NCBI GenBank assembly: GCA_965243345.1
Contig: CBDEUR010000003.1
Span: 1,364,001 to 1,428,000 of the forward strand
Length of the DNA: 64,000 bases
Direction of reading: 5' to 3'
Origin: Bin52 sp965243345
Lineage (GTDB): Bacteria > Pseudomonadota > Alphaproteobacteria > Thalassobaculales > Thalassobaculaceae
The notes below the pieces were generated by a model. It saw only the letters and a program-made list of their open reading frames with translations. It did no database searches and was not told where the DNA came from. A program made the translations under genes and the position numbers. Position 1 is the stretch's first letter; each line of letters opens with the position of its first letter. This document shows, one piece after another, positions 8,456-17,270 of this stretch.

Positions 8456-9832
8456 ATGCCGGACACCTTCCTGTCCAATTCCCAGATCGTGAGCGCCTAC
8501 CGGGAGAAGACACCCGGGTCCGGAACCTTGGCCGCCGAGGCGGCCGAACTGCTGCCCAGCGGCATCGCGCATGATTCGCGCTACCTGAAACCGTATGCCC
8601 TCTACATCGAGCACGCGGCCGGCCCGCACAAGTGGGATGTCGACGGCAACCGGTACGTCGACTACTTCGGCGGACACGGCGCATTGCTGCTCGGACACTG
8701 CGATCCCGAGGTCACCTCGGCGGTCAACGACGCGATGGCGGCAGGCACCCAGTTCGGCGCCAACCATCCCCGCGAGGTCGCCTGGGCACAGCAGGTGATC
8801 AGGATGGTTCCCTCGGCCGAGCGGGTCCGGTTCACCTCGTCGGGCACGGAGGCCACACTGATGGCGCTGCGGCTCGCCCGGGCCCATACCGGACGCAACA
8901 AGGTCATCCGGTTCCGCACCCATTTTCACGGCTGGCACGACCACATGACCGCGGGTTTCGCAAGCCACTTCGACGGTTCCGCGACGGTGGGCGTGCTCGA
9001 ACCGGTCGCGAAACACATCGTGCTCGCGTCTCCCCAGGACCTCGACGACGTTCGCTCGATCCTGGAGAACGATAACGACATCGCGGCGGTGATCTGCGAG
9101 CCGACCGGCGCCTCGTTCGGCATCGTGCCGATGGATGCGGCGTTCAGCTCCGGCCTGCGGGAGCTGACCGCGCGCCACGGCGCACTGCTGATCTTCGACG
9201 AGGTCGTCACCGGGTTCCGCTGCAGTCCCGGCGGCGCCCAGCAGGCCTACGGTGTGACCCCTGACCTGACCACCATGGCGAAGATCCTCGCCGGCGGACT
9301 GCCAGGCGGCGCCGTTGCCGGTCGCAGGGAGATCCTCGATCACCTGGATTTCGACCGCTCGGCGGAGGCCGGCCGCGAGAAGATCGATCACCCGGGAACC
9401 TTCAACGCCAATCCGGTCTCGGCCACCGCCGGACTGACCGCGCTCAGGATCATCGAGGCCGGCGACGCCTGCGAGAAGGCGAACGCGTCCGCGGCCTGGT
9501 TGCGTGAGCGTTTCAACGAGGTCCTGGCCGAGGAGAACGTTGCCTGGGCTGCCTACGGGACCTTTTCCGGCGTCCAGCTCTACATGAATCCCGACCGGGA
9601 CCCGGTCACGCCCGGGAACATCGATCCGTCCCTGATCCCCTACGAGAAGCTGAAGAAGCGGAACAGGCAGCAGGTGATGAAGCTGAGGCTCGCCATGGCG
9701 GTCAACGGTGTCGACCTGTCGAACGCGCCGGGGGGCCTGCTTTCGGCAACCCATACCCGCGACGATCTCGAACTGACCGCCGATGCGTTCCGGGAATCGC
9801 TGCGGATGCTGCGCCGCGACGGAGAGCTCTGA
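8456..9832 (+). CDS. Glutamate-1-semialdehyde 2,1-aminomutase-like class III aminotransferase
   Basis: 458-aa PLP-dependent enzyme (aminotransferase class III). It has FTSSGTEATLMALRLARA (127-144) for phosphate binding, IFDEVVTGFR (Asp248 contacts the PLP ring nitrogen) and PLP lysine Lys276 in TTMAKILAGGLPGGA. HemL-like aminomutases share this layout, but the protein lacks tetrapyrrole-gene neighbours and may act on another amino acid. GGAG lies nine bases ahead of this ATG, which supports independent initiation although the HU-like frame reads in from upstream. It ends 5 bp from the convergent crotonase gene. Confidence 0.85.
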   Translation: MPDTFLSNSQIVSAYREKTPGSGTLAAEAAELLPSGIAHDSRYLKPYALYIEHAAGPHKWDVDGNRYVDYFGGHGALLLGHCDPEVTSAVNDAMAAGTQFGANHPREVAWAQQVIRMVPSAERVRFTSSGTEATLMALRLARAHTGRNKVIRFRTHFHGWHDHMTAGFASHFDGSATVGVLEPVAKHIVLASPQDLDDVRSILENDNDIAAVICEPTGASFGIVPMDAAFSSGLRELTARHGALLIFDEVVTGFRCSPGGAQQAYGVTPDLTTMAKILAGGLPGGAVAGRREILDHLDFDRSAEAGREKIDHPGTFNANPVSATAGLTALRIIEAGDACEKANASAAWLRERFNEVLAEENVAWAAYGTFSGVQLYMNPDRDPVTPGNIDPSLIPYEKLKKRNRQQVMKLRLAMAVNGVDLSNAPGGLLSATHTRDDLELTADAFRESLRMLRRDGEL

Positions 9833-9837
9833 GCCGG

Positions 9838-10638
9838 TCAGACCCCGCGGAACTCCGGGACACGGCGCTCGGCCATCGCGCGTACCCCTTCGCGAAAGTC
9901 CTCGGTCTCGCGCAACCGGTTCTGGATCACGAGTTCGTGATCGGTGGTCTCGCGTACGCGGTCCGCAAGGCCGGCGCGCATGGTCGCCCGGGTCTCGACC
10001 ACGCCCAGCGGTGAGTTCTCCGCGATTTCGGCGGCCAGCGCCTGAGCGGTGGATCGGACCCCTTCAAGTGGCGCCAGCACGTCGGCCAGCCCCCATTCGA
10101 CCGCCTCCTCGCCCTTGATCCTGCGGCTGGTGTAGAACATCAGGCAGGCCCGCTGCTGGCCGATCAGCGCCGGCAGGGTATGGGTCAGGCCGAACCCGGG
10201 ATGAAACCCGAGCCGGGTGAAATTGGCGGAGAACCGCGCTTCCGGCGCAGCCACCCGGAAATCGGGAACCAGCGCCAGGCCGAGACCGCCGCCGATCGCC
10301 GCGCCCTGGATGGCGCCGACAATGGGCGTTCTTGCCCCGAACAGCCGGACCGCCTCGAGATAGAGATGCGGTGCGCGGACCCCGTCGCCGTTTTCGGACC
10401 GGCTGGACGAACTCGATCCGTCGGAGCCGAAGTTCGCCCCCGCGCAGAACGACTTGCCGGCAGAGCACAGCACCGCGCACCGCAGCAGCGGATCACCGTC
10501 GATGATGTCCATCGCATCCGCGATCTGCTGGATCAGGGCGTAGTCGAAGAAGTTGTGGGGCGGTCGCTGGATCTCGATGGTTGCGACATGACCCTCGGTG
10601 GTCACGCCGATGTCGGCAAACCCGGGAAACGCTGTCAT
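9838..10638 (-). CDS. Enoyl-CoA hydratase/isomerase family protein
   Basis: 266-aa crotonase-fold protein acting on an acyl-CoA. GGAGGG precedes the ATG at 10638. The oxyanion-hole segments are present: SFCAGANF (63-70) and GAAIGGGLG (112-120). Where classical hydratases have a catalytic Glu (QPE before LG.xPG), this protein reads FSANFTRLGFHPG, so simple hydration is doubtful and hydrolase or isomerase chemistry is possible. A serine-rich insert (GSDGSSSSSRSE) sits at 71-82. It is the last gene of the minus-strand cluster, 32 bp after the acyl-CoA synthetase. Confidence 0.85.
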   Translation of the reverse strand: MTAFPGFADIGVTTEGHVATIEIQRPPHNFFDYALIQQIADAMDIIDGDPLLRCAVLCSAGKSFCAGANFGSDGSSSSSRSENGDGVRAPHLYLEAVRLFGARTPIVGAIQGAAIGGGLGLALVPDFRVAAPEARFSANFTRLGFHPGFGLTHTLPALIGQQRACLMFYTSRRIKGEEAVEWGLADVLAPLEGVRSTAQALAAEIAENSPLGVVETRATMRAGLADRVRETTDHELVIQNRLRETEDFREGVRAMAERRVPEFRGV

Positions 10639-10670
10639 CTGTACCCTCCGCAAAACTCCCTGCGTCGACT

Positions 10671-12794
10671 TCATCGAGTGACCATCAGGGCGTCGACGAT
10701 CGATACCCCCGAACCCGGCGGGTGGACAAGCACCGGGTTGAGGTCGACCTCGGCGAGGTGATCCCCGACCGAGACCGCGAACCGCCCGAGTTCGCACATG
10801 AGCGCGCACAGGGCGTCGAGGTCATGCCGGGTCGGATCCAGCACCGCGGCTCCCCTGAGCCGGTCGAGCGATGCGGCCGCATCCGGCATATCGAGCGGAG
10901 CGGCGGCAAGCGCCACGTCCCGGCCGGTCTCGACCGCGATACCACCGAAACCGACCAGCACCATCGGCCCGAACCCGGAACTGTTCTCGATCCCGAGGAT
11001 CATCTCGAGCCCCGGCGGGGCCATCGGCTGTACCAGGACGCCCTGGATGCCGGCATCCGGATGACGCTGCGAGACCCGGTCGATGATGGTCCCGAAGCCC
11101 GCCCGCACCTCTTCGGGAGTGCGGCAGCCGAGAACCACGCCGCCGGCAGCCGACTTGTGCGGGATGTCGGGAGACTGGATCTTGAGCGCCACGGGTTCTC
11201 CGATGAGTTCCGCGGCACGGGCGGCCGTGTCGGCATCGGCGGCGAGCCGGCCCGGCTCGAGCGAAAACCCCGCCCCGGAGAGGATCGACATCGCCTCGAC
11301 CTCCGGAATCACCCGCGGCGGGCCGGCCAGCGCGGAGACCACCGCAGGGGCCACCGGCCGGCAGGACCCGGCGGGAACGGCGAGCGCCCGGCGCCGGGCC
11401 CGCGCGTGGGTCTCGAGTGCCGCGATGGCGGCAGGGGCGTTGCGCATCTCGGTGACGAGCGGCAATCCGGCCCGCGCCAGCGTTCGCGCGGCATCGGGAT
11501 GCGGCAGGGTATAGCTCCAGGCGATCACCGGCTTGTCGGTCTCCGCGACATACCCGGCGAGCGCTTCGGCTTCGGAGACCAGCGAGTGGGGATTGCGGGC
11601 CGAGGTTATCAGCAGCATCGCGTCGACGCGCGTGGACGCCGTGATCATCCGGGCGATACGGGCATAGCCGAGTTGGCGGATCACGCCCGCGGTCCCGTCC
11701 ACCGGGTTCTGCGAGGTGCCGTAGGGCGGCAGGTGGACGTCGATCCGTGCCCGCGTCTCGTCATCGAGCACGGGCACTTCCAGGCCGGCGTCGACGCAGG
11801 CGTCGGCCAGCCAGCCGCCGGCGCCCCCGGAACCGGTGAAGATCGCCACGTTCCGGCCCGAGGGCGGACGGTCGCCGAAGGCGGCAAAACCGGCGGCGAT
11901 GTCGAGCATTTGGTCGAGATCGCGTCCCTCTATCACGCCGTGGCGACGGAATATGGCCTGGTAGATGTCATGCGAACCGGCAAGCGAGGCGGTGTGTGAC
12001 GCCGCCGCCCGGGCCGCAGCCTCCGACCGGCCGATCTTGGCGACGATGAGCGGCTTGCCCGCACGCAGCGCGCGCGCCGCGACCGATGCGAGGCGCGACG
12101 GCGTCTTCACGTCCTCCATGAACAGCAGGAAGACGTCGGCGCCATCGGTGTCGACGAGGTATTCGACCACGTCGAGACTCTCGAGGCAGGCCTCGTTTCC
12201 CGTGGTCACGACGTGGCTGAACCGCAGGCCCTTTCTCCGCCCGCGATCGAAGAACGCGAACCCCATGCCGCCGCTCTGGGCCACGGCCGCGATCCGGCCG
12301 GGCGGGCCGGCGTCGGGCACCAGGACCAGCCCGTCACCGTCCAGAGCCGGGCTGAAGGTGGCCGCGAGGCCAAGCCCGAACGCCGCCAGCCCCTCGGAGT
12401 TCGGTCCGGCGACGATCAGCCCGGTCCGTTCGCTGATCTCCCGGATCTCGCCCTGCAGGTCGCGGCCTTCCTCGGACGGTTCCTCGGCGAAACCCGAAGC
12501 GAGGACGAGTGCCGCCCGGACTCCGGCGGCGGCACAGTCGCGCAACACGCCCGGCACATGTGCCGCGGGAATGACGATGACCGCGAGATCGACCGGGCCC
12601 GGCACGTCGGCAATGGTCGTGAATGCAGCGCGTCCCATGATGGTGTCATGCGAGCGGCTGACCGGGTACAGCTGGCCGGCAAACTCGTGTCGTGCAAGGA
12701 CGTGCATGATCCGCCCGCGCAGGGTGCCGGTATCGGGCGAGGCGCCGATCAGCGCCACGGACCGCGGCGAGAGCAGCGCGGACAGGTCGGGCAC
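10671..12794 (-). CDS. ADP-forming acetate--CoA ligase family acyl-CoA synthetase
   Basis: 707-aa fused alpha-beta NDP-forming acyl-CoA synthetase. I chose GTG 12794 (VPDLSALLSPRSVALIGAS), which starts 14 bp after the upstream acyl-CoA dehydrogenase stop; further upstream the frame overlaps that gene. Parts in order: CoA-binding Rossmann domain (ALIGASPDTGTLRG), two succinyl-CoA-ligase-like domains (FTGSGGAGGWLADA, around the phospho-His region), then an ATP-grasp domain (EPVALKIQSPDIPHKSAAGG). It would activate a carboxylic acid with ATP, yielding ADP, and feed the dehydrogenases encoded just upstream. Confidence 0.88.
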   Translation of the reverse strand: MPDLSALLSPRSVALIGASPDTGTLRGRIMHVLARHEFAGQLYPVSRSHDTIMGRAAFTTIADVPGPVDLAVIVIPAAHVPGVLRDCAAAGVRAALVLASGFAEEPSEEGRDLQGEIREISERTGLIVAGPNSEGLAAFGLGLAATFSPALDGDGLVLVPDAGPPGRIAAVAQSGGMGFAFFDRGRRKGLRFSHVVTTGNEACLESLDVVEYLVDTDGADVFLLFMEDVKTPSRLASVAARALRAGKPLIVAKIGRSEAAARAAASHTASLAGSHDIYQAIFRRHGVIEGRDLDQMLDIAAGFAAFGDRPPSGRNVAIFTGSGGAGGWLADACVDAGLEVPVLDDETRARIDVHLPPYGTSQNPVDGTAGVIRQLGYARIARMITASTRVDAMLLITSARNPHSLVSEAEALAGYVAETDKPVIAWSYTLPHPDAARTLARAGLPLVTEMRNAPAAIAALETHARARRRALAVPAGSCRPVAPAVVSALAGPPRVIPEVEAMSILSGAGFSLEPGRLAADADTAARAAELIGEPVALKIQSPDIPHKSAAGGVVLGCRTPEEVRAGFGTIIDRVSQRHPDAGIQGVLVQPMAPPGLEMILGIENSSGFGPMVLVGFGGIAVETGRDVALAAAPLDMPDAAASLDRLRGAAVLDPTRHDLDALCALMCELGRFAVSVGDHLAEVDLNPVLVHPPGSGVSIVDALMVTR

Positions 12795-12808
12795 CGATCC
12801 GTCCCCGG

Positions 12809-13969
12809 TCAGCGCAGGCCGAGTCCGCGGGCGATGATCCCCCGCAGCACTTCCGTCGTTCCGCCCTGGATGGTGAGCTTGGGCGCGATGACGGTGGCGA
12901 ATTCCAGCAACTCGTCGAAGGTGGCGCGGTTGCCCGGAGCCGCGTCGACGAACGCGGCCAGGTCCCGGGCCCGGGCCGGGAGCGCCTGTTCCCACACGGT
13001 GCCCAGGTCCTTCACGATCGATCCCTCCAGGACCGGTTCCTTGCCGGCCTCCAGCATGCCCGCGACCGAGACCGACATTCGCCGCAGCGCGTGCAGCTGG
13101 GCGACCAGCCGGCCGATGCCCTCGGCGCCACGCGTATCGGGATCACCGCCGAGTACGCGGACCAGCTCGGGCAGGACGTAGAAGGTCTCGAGGAACCGTT
13201 CCGGTCCGCTGCGCTCGTAGGCAAGTTCGCTTGTCGCCTGCTTCCAGGCGCCGTCGACCTCGCCGAGCACGTGATCGTCGGGGACGAACAGGTCGTCGAA
13301 GACCACCTCGTTGAATTCGTGCCGGCCGGCCATGTCGTGCACCGGGTTGATGGTGATCCCGGGTCGCGACAGGTCGACCAGGAACTGCGTGAGACCGTGC
13401 CGCCGGTTCTCTTCCGTCGGCGGCGAGGTCCGGAACAGCCCGATCATGTAGTCGGCATTGTGCGCGTTCGATGTCCACAGCTTGGTGCCGGAGACCAGGT
13501 ATCCGCCGTCGGCGGGCGTCGCCCTGGTGCTGGCGGCGAACAGGTCCGAACCCGAATTGGGCTCGCTCATCCCGATGCAGAAGCAGCATTCGCCCCTGGT
13601 GATCCGCGGCAACACGTCGCTCTTGATGTGCTCGGGCGCGTACTTGAGCAGGACGGGCCCGCTCTGGCGGTCGGCGGTGAAGTGAGCCCCGGTCGGGGCA
13701 TTGGCGACCCGGAACTCCTCGGTGACCACGTAGCGTTCGAGAAAGCTGCGCTCGCCGCCACCGTACCGCTTCGGCCAGGTCATGCCGATCCAGCCTCGGG
13801 CTCCGACGCGGCGCGAGAACGCGCGGTCGAAGCCGCTTCGCATTACCGATGCCGCGGGGTCGAAGCCGCCGTTGGCGATCTCCCCGGCGAGAAAGGCGCG
13901 GACCTCGAGACGAAGTTCCTCGGCCTCGGCGGGCAGTCGGAGCTGGTCGAACTGGATTGCGTGGGACAT
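12809..13969 (-). CDS. Acyl-CoA dehydrogenase family protein
   Basis: 386-aa flavoprotein of the acyl-CoA dehydrogenase fold. It has the N-terminal helical domain, the beta domain with CIGMSEPNSGSDLFAAS (FAD/substrate signature) and YLVSGTKLWTSNAHNADY, and the C-terminal helices ending TIQGGTTEVLRGIIA. It lies 14 bp upstream of the acyl-CoA synthetase and 21 bp downstream of a second acyl-CoA dehydrogenase. Such adjacent unequal pairs often act on one substrate, possibly as a heteromer (inference). Electrons would pass to ETF. Confidence 0.92.
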   Translation of the reverse strand: MSHAIQFDQLRLPAEAEELRLEVRAFLAGEIANGGFDPAASVMRSGFDRAFSRRVGARGWIGMTWPKRYGGGERSFLERYVVTEEFRVANAPTGAHFTADRQSGPVLLKYAPEHIKSDVLPRITRGECCFCIGMSEPNSGSDLFAASTRATPADGGYLVSGTKLWTSNAHNADYMIGLFRTSPPTEENRRHGLTQFLVDLSRPGITINPVHDMAGRHEFNEVVFDDLFVPDDHVLGEVDGAWKQATSELAYERSGPERFLETFYVLPELVRVLGGDPDTRGAEGIGRLVAQLHALRRMSVSVAGMLEAGKEPVLEGSIVKDLGTVWEQALPARARDLAAFVDAAPGNRATFDELLEFATVIAPKLTIQGGTTEVLRGIIARGLGLR

Positions 13970-13990
13970 GGGTGTCTTTCCGCCCGGACG

Positions 13991-15049
13991 TTACCGAGAG
14001 GCGAGCAGGGGCCACAGGTCGTCGGCGCCGGCGGCGGCGACGAACCTGCCGAGCCGGACCGCCCACTCGCTCTCGCTTCCGAAGTCGTCGCGCCAGGCCC
14101 ACAGGCGCCGGGTGAAGCGGTGCAGGACGTGTTCCTCGGTAAACCCGATGGCGCCGTGCACCTGGTGCGCGATCGCGGCCCCGGCGCCCGCCGCCTCGCC
14201 GGCCCGGACCTTGGCCGACGCCGCCTCGAGAAACAGGGCGTCATCGCCGGCGGTACCGGTGACCACGGTGTCCGCCGCCGAACCGGCTGCGGCCACAGCC
14301 GCCGCGGTCTCTCCGGCCAGTCGCGCCAGGTTGTGCTGGACCGCCTGGAACCGGGCGATCGGGCGCTCGAAAGCGACCCGCTCGCGCGCGTAGTCGGTCG
14401 CGAGTGCGAGGACGGCCTCGAGCGCTCCGCCGATCTGGACCGCGCGGACAGTGGCGCCCATCAGCGCCAGGCAATCCGAACCCGGACCGGGGCCGAGCGG
14501 TGCCAGTTCGACCGGCCTCACCCCGTCGAGGTCCACCAGGTCGCGGCCGTCGTCCCTGAAACCCGGACTGGTCCGGATCGTGCACGCGGAACGGTCAACC
14601 CGGGCGACCGCCGCCGCACCCTCGTGATCGGCGAGGACCACCAGGGTATCCGCCGCGGCGGCGAACGGGATCGCGGCGGCCTTCCCGCCGAGGGTGCCGT
14701 CACCGCGCACCGTGACGGTGTCGCGAAGTCGTGACGGCGCCACCGTCATCGGGCCGGGCGGACACGACAATCCCGCCTGTGCCAGCAGCCAGCCGGCAAG
14801 CAGGGTTTCCGCGAGCGGCACCGGCACGGCGAACCGGCCGGAAACCGCGAGGACCTCGAACCCGTCAGCAAGCCCGGCACCGACGCCGCCGTTCTCCTCC
14901 GGTACCCAGGCAAGCGTCAGTCCCGACTCCTCGAGCGCCTCCCACAGCGTGTCCTTCCACTTCCCGTCGCGGGCGGCATTGACCGTGCGCGGGTCGCACA
15001 GGTCCTCGAAGATGCGCGTGGTGGTGTCGAGCAGCAGCGAATCTGGCAT
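13991..15049 (-). CDS. Acyl-CoA dehydrogenase family protein, divergent partner
   Basis: 352-aa acyl-CoA dehydrogenase fold, more divergent than its neighbour. The start MPDSLLLDTTTRIFEDL follows GGGAAACG; an 11-residue longer start exists. WVPEENGGVGAGLADG matches the N-terminal domain, and IAHQVHGAIGFTEEHVLHR is the C-terminal signature. The usual mid-domain SEPxSGSD motif is not visible, which suggests a non-catalytic or heteromeric partner of the 386-aa protein encoded 21 bp downstream. Confidence 0.86.
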   Translation of the reverse strand: MPDSLLLDTTTRIFEDLCDPRTVNAARDGKWKDTLWEALEESGLTLAWVPEENGGVGAGLADGFEVLAVSGRFAVPVPLAETLLAGWLLAQAGLSCPPGPMTVAPSRLRDTVTVRGDGTLGGKAAAIPFAAAADTLVVLADHEGAAAVARVDRSACTIRTSPGFRDDGRDLVDLDGVRPVELAPLGPGPGSDCLALMGATVRAVQIGGALEAVLALATDYARERVAFERPIARFQAVQHNLARLAGETAAAVAAAGSAADTVVTGTAGDDALFLEAASAKVRAGEAAGAGAAIAHQVHGAIGFTEEHVLHRFTRRLWAWRDDFGSESEWAVRLGRFVAAAGADDLWPLLASR

Positions 15050-15128
15050 CACGTTTCCCGAGCCTGGCACGGCCGCAAACATAGTCCGCGTCCCGCACGC
15101 CTTCCATCACGTCGACGATATGTGGTCC

Positions 15129-16394
15129 TCAGCGCCGGCCGGCAAACGGCGTGCGCGGATCCTGGCCGAGCAGGCGCAGGCGGAGAAAGTTCAGCAGGCT
15201 GATCACGCCGTACTCGCGGACCCGGGTTCTGTCGCCCGGCAGGTGCGTCGTCTGGAACTCGATACGGTCGCCCAGCGCGAGGCCGAGGTGAACCGTGCCG
15301 ACCTGCTGTCCCTCCTGTTCCGTCGGGCCGGCGACGCCGGTGGTCGAGATCCCGACATCGGCCCCGAGCTGCCGGCGAACGCCCTCGGCCATGGCGCGGG
15401 CGGCATCCGGTGTGACCACCGGGCCCTCGGGGACCCCGAGCAGGTCGAACTTGACCTGGCTGGCGTAGGAAACCACTCCGCCGCGAACCACGTCGCTTGC
15501 TCCCGGAACCGAGGTCAGCCTGGCGGCGACCATCCCGCCGGTCACCGACTCGGCCACGGCGAGGGTGAGACCGCGGTCACGCAGCAGGTCGAGCACCACC
15601 GATTCCATGGTCTCGTCGTCGGTCCCGAACACGTACCGGCCGATGATGGCCCGGACCGCCTCTTCCTCGGCTGCCAGCACCCGGGCCGCCTCGTCCCCGG
15701 TTTCCTCCTTTACCGTGATCCTGACCTTCAGGCCCTCGATGCCGCTGGCCTGGAACGCGATCGTCGCATGGCCGGCCTGGTCGAGATGCGCCATGCGCTC
15801 GGTCAGCATCTCGTCGAGCCCGGATTCGGTCTGGCCCCAGGTCCTGAGAACACGGCTCCTGATGACCGCGGTCATGCCGGCACGGCGCTGCAGGTCCGCC
15901 AGGACACATTCCGAGAGCATCATGCGCATCTCGAAGGGAACGCCGGGCACGGCGTAGATCACCTTGTCACCCACCGGACAGATCAGTCCGGGCGCGGTTC
16001 CGGGCATCTGCGGAATCGCGCTGGCACCGACCGGGATGTCCGCCTGGCGCAGGTTGTTCTCGCTCATGAACCGGCCGCGGGACTCGAACCGGTGCCTGAT
16101 GCGCCCGGCGATCTCCTCGTCGCGGACCAGCGCGACCCCCATGACGTCGGCGATGACCTCGCGGGTGATGTCGTCCTGGGTCGGTCCGAGCCCGCCGGAG
16201 ACGATCACCGCGTCGGCGCGGCCGAGCGCGCCCTGGATGGTGTCGTGCATGCGCTGGCGGTTGTCGCCGATGGTGATGTGGTAGTGACAGTCGATCCCGG
16301 CAAGCGCCAGCTGCTCGCCGATCCAGGCCGCATTCGAATTGACGATCTGGCCGAGCAGCAGTTCGGTGCCGATCGCGATGAATTCGCAGCGCAT
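15129..16394 (-). CDS. cinA: CinA-family protein (nicotinamide-nucleotide amidase / ADP-ribose pyrophosphatase type)
   Basis: 421-aa two-domain CinA. The N-terminal molybdopterin-binding-like (COG1058) domain shows GTELLLGQIVNSNAAW and VSGGLGPTQDDITRE. The C-terminal PncC-type NMN amidase domain (about 265-421) shows AVAESVTGGMVAARL and GISTTGVAGPTEQEG. It recycles pyridine nucleotide breakdown products. Its place inside a catabolic gene run may be only positional. The start has typical family sequence at MRCEFIAIGTELLLG. Confidence 0.93.
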   Translation of the reverse strand: MRCEFIAIGTELLLGQIVNSNAAWIGEQLALAGIDCHYHITIGDNRQRMHDTIQGALGRADAVIVSGGLGPTQDDITREVIADVMGVALVRDEEIAGRIRHRFESRGRFMSENNLRQADIPVGASAIPQMPGTAPGLICPVGDKVIYAVPGVPFEMRMMLSECVLADLQRRAGMTAVIRSRVLRTWGQTESGLDEMLTERMAHLDQAGHATIAFQASGIEGLKVRITVKEETGDEAARVLAAEEEAVRAIIGRYVFGTDDETMESVVLDLLRDRGLTLAVAESVTGGMVAARLTSVPGASDVVRGGVVSYASQVKFDLLGVPEGPVVTPDAARAMAEGVRRQLGADVGISTTGVAGPTEQEGQQVGTVHLGLALGDRIEFQTTHLPGDRTRVREYGVISLLNFLRLRLLGQDPRTPFAGRR

Positions 16395-16427
16395 GGCGTG
16401 GTCTCCGTTTGCGCGGACGGGGAGGGG

Positions 16428-17270
16428 TCAGGGCAGGCCGGCGCCCGGGACTTCGACCCGCATGAACTCGATCCGGCCGGAACGGGCCCGGGCGATCTCA
16501 GGCCCCGAACCGGTACAGGTGCACAGGTACAGCGTGCGGCGATCATCGCCGCCCAGCATGCAGGCGTAGGGCGCGCGCCCCTCGAGCCGGATCCGCCCGG
16601 CGACGCTGCCGCCGTCGCGGAACCGGACAACCTCGCTGTTGTGCGGGTCCGCCACCCAGACCGCACCCTCGGCATCGAGGCAGATCCCGTCGGGGTACAT
16701 CGTCGCGGTTTCGGCGAAGACCCGGCGGTTGGAGAGCGTGGCGCCGTCGCCGATCGCGAAGGCACAGAGCCGCCGCGCCCTGGTCTCCGCGACAATGAGG
16801 GTCCGTCCGTCAGGCGTGATCGCGCAGCCGTTCGGAAACCACAGGCCGCGGGCCGCGATGTGGCAGGACCCGTCCGGATCAACCCGCACCAGGGTCGTGC
16901 TCCGCGGTTGCTCGCCTTCGTGGCGGTTGAATCCGAAATTGCCGACCCATGCCCGACCGGCCGCGTCGACCACCATGTCGTTGCACCAGTACCGGGCGTG
17001 GCCGGAAAGATCGGCGTACGGGTGCAGGGCGCCGCCCGAAAGGCGCAGCAGCGCCTGGTCGCGCATCGAGACCACGAGCAGGCTGCCGTCCGGCAGCCAG
17101 CCGAGACCCGACGGCTGGTTCGCGACCCCGCACACCGTCTCGCCCGCACCCTCCGGGTCAACGGCGATCACCCGGTGCGAGTAGAAGTCCGAGAACCACA
17201 GCCGTCCCCGGTGCCAGCGCGGTCCCTCGGGGAAGGTGAGCCCGTCCACCAGGGTCTCGAACCCGCTCAT
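16428..17270 (-). CDS. SMP-30/gluconolactonase/LRE-family protein (copy 2)
   Basis: 280-aa six-bladed propeller, a likely calcium- or zinc-dependent lactonase. The ATG at 17270 overlaps the upstream paralogue stop as ATGA; a GTG two codons earlier is possible. It has LTFPEGPRWH (metal-site Glu near the N-terminus), WCNDMVVDAAGRAWVGNFGF (metal-site Asn), LWFPNGCAITPDG (Asn) and YPDGICLDAEGAVWVAD (Asp). It is closely similar along its whole length to the gene immediately upstream and is a tandem paralogue. Probable role is ring opening of a sugar-acid or other lactone. Confidence 0.88.
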   Translation of the reverse strand: MSGFETLVDGLTFPEGPRWHRGRLWFSDFYSHRVIAVDPEGAGETVCGVANQPSGLGWLPDGSLLVVSMRDQALLRLSGGALHPYADLSGHARYWCNDMVVDAAGRAWVGNFGFNRHEGEQPRSTTLVRVDPDGSCHIAARGLWFPNGCAITPDGRTLIVAETRARRLCAFAIGDGATLSNRRVFAETATMYPDGICLDAEGAVWVADPHNSEVVRFRDGGSVAGRIRLEGRAPYACMLGGDDRRTLYLCTCTGSGPEIARARSGRIEFMRVEVPGAGLP

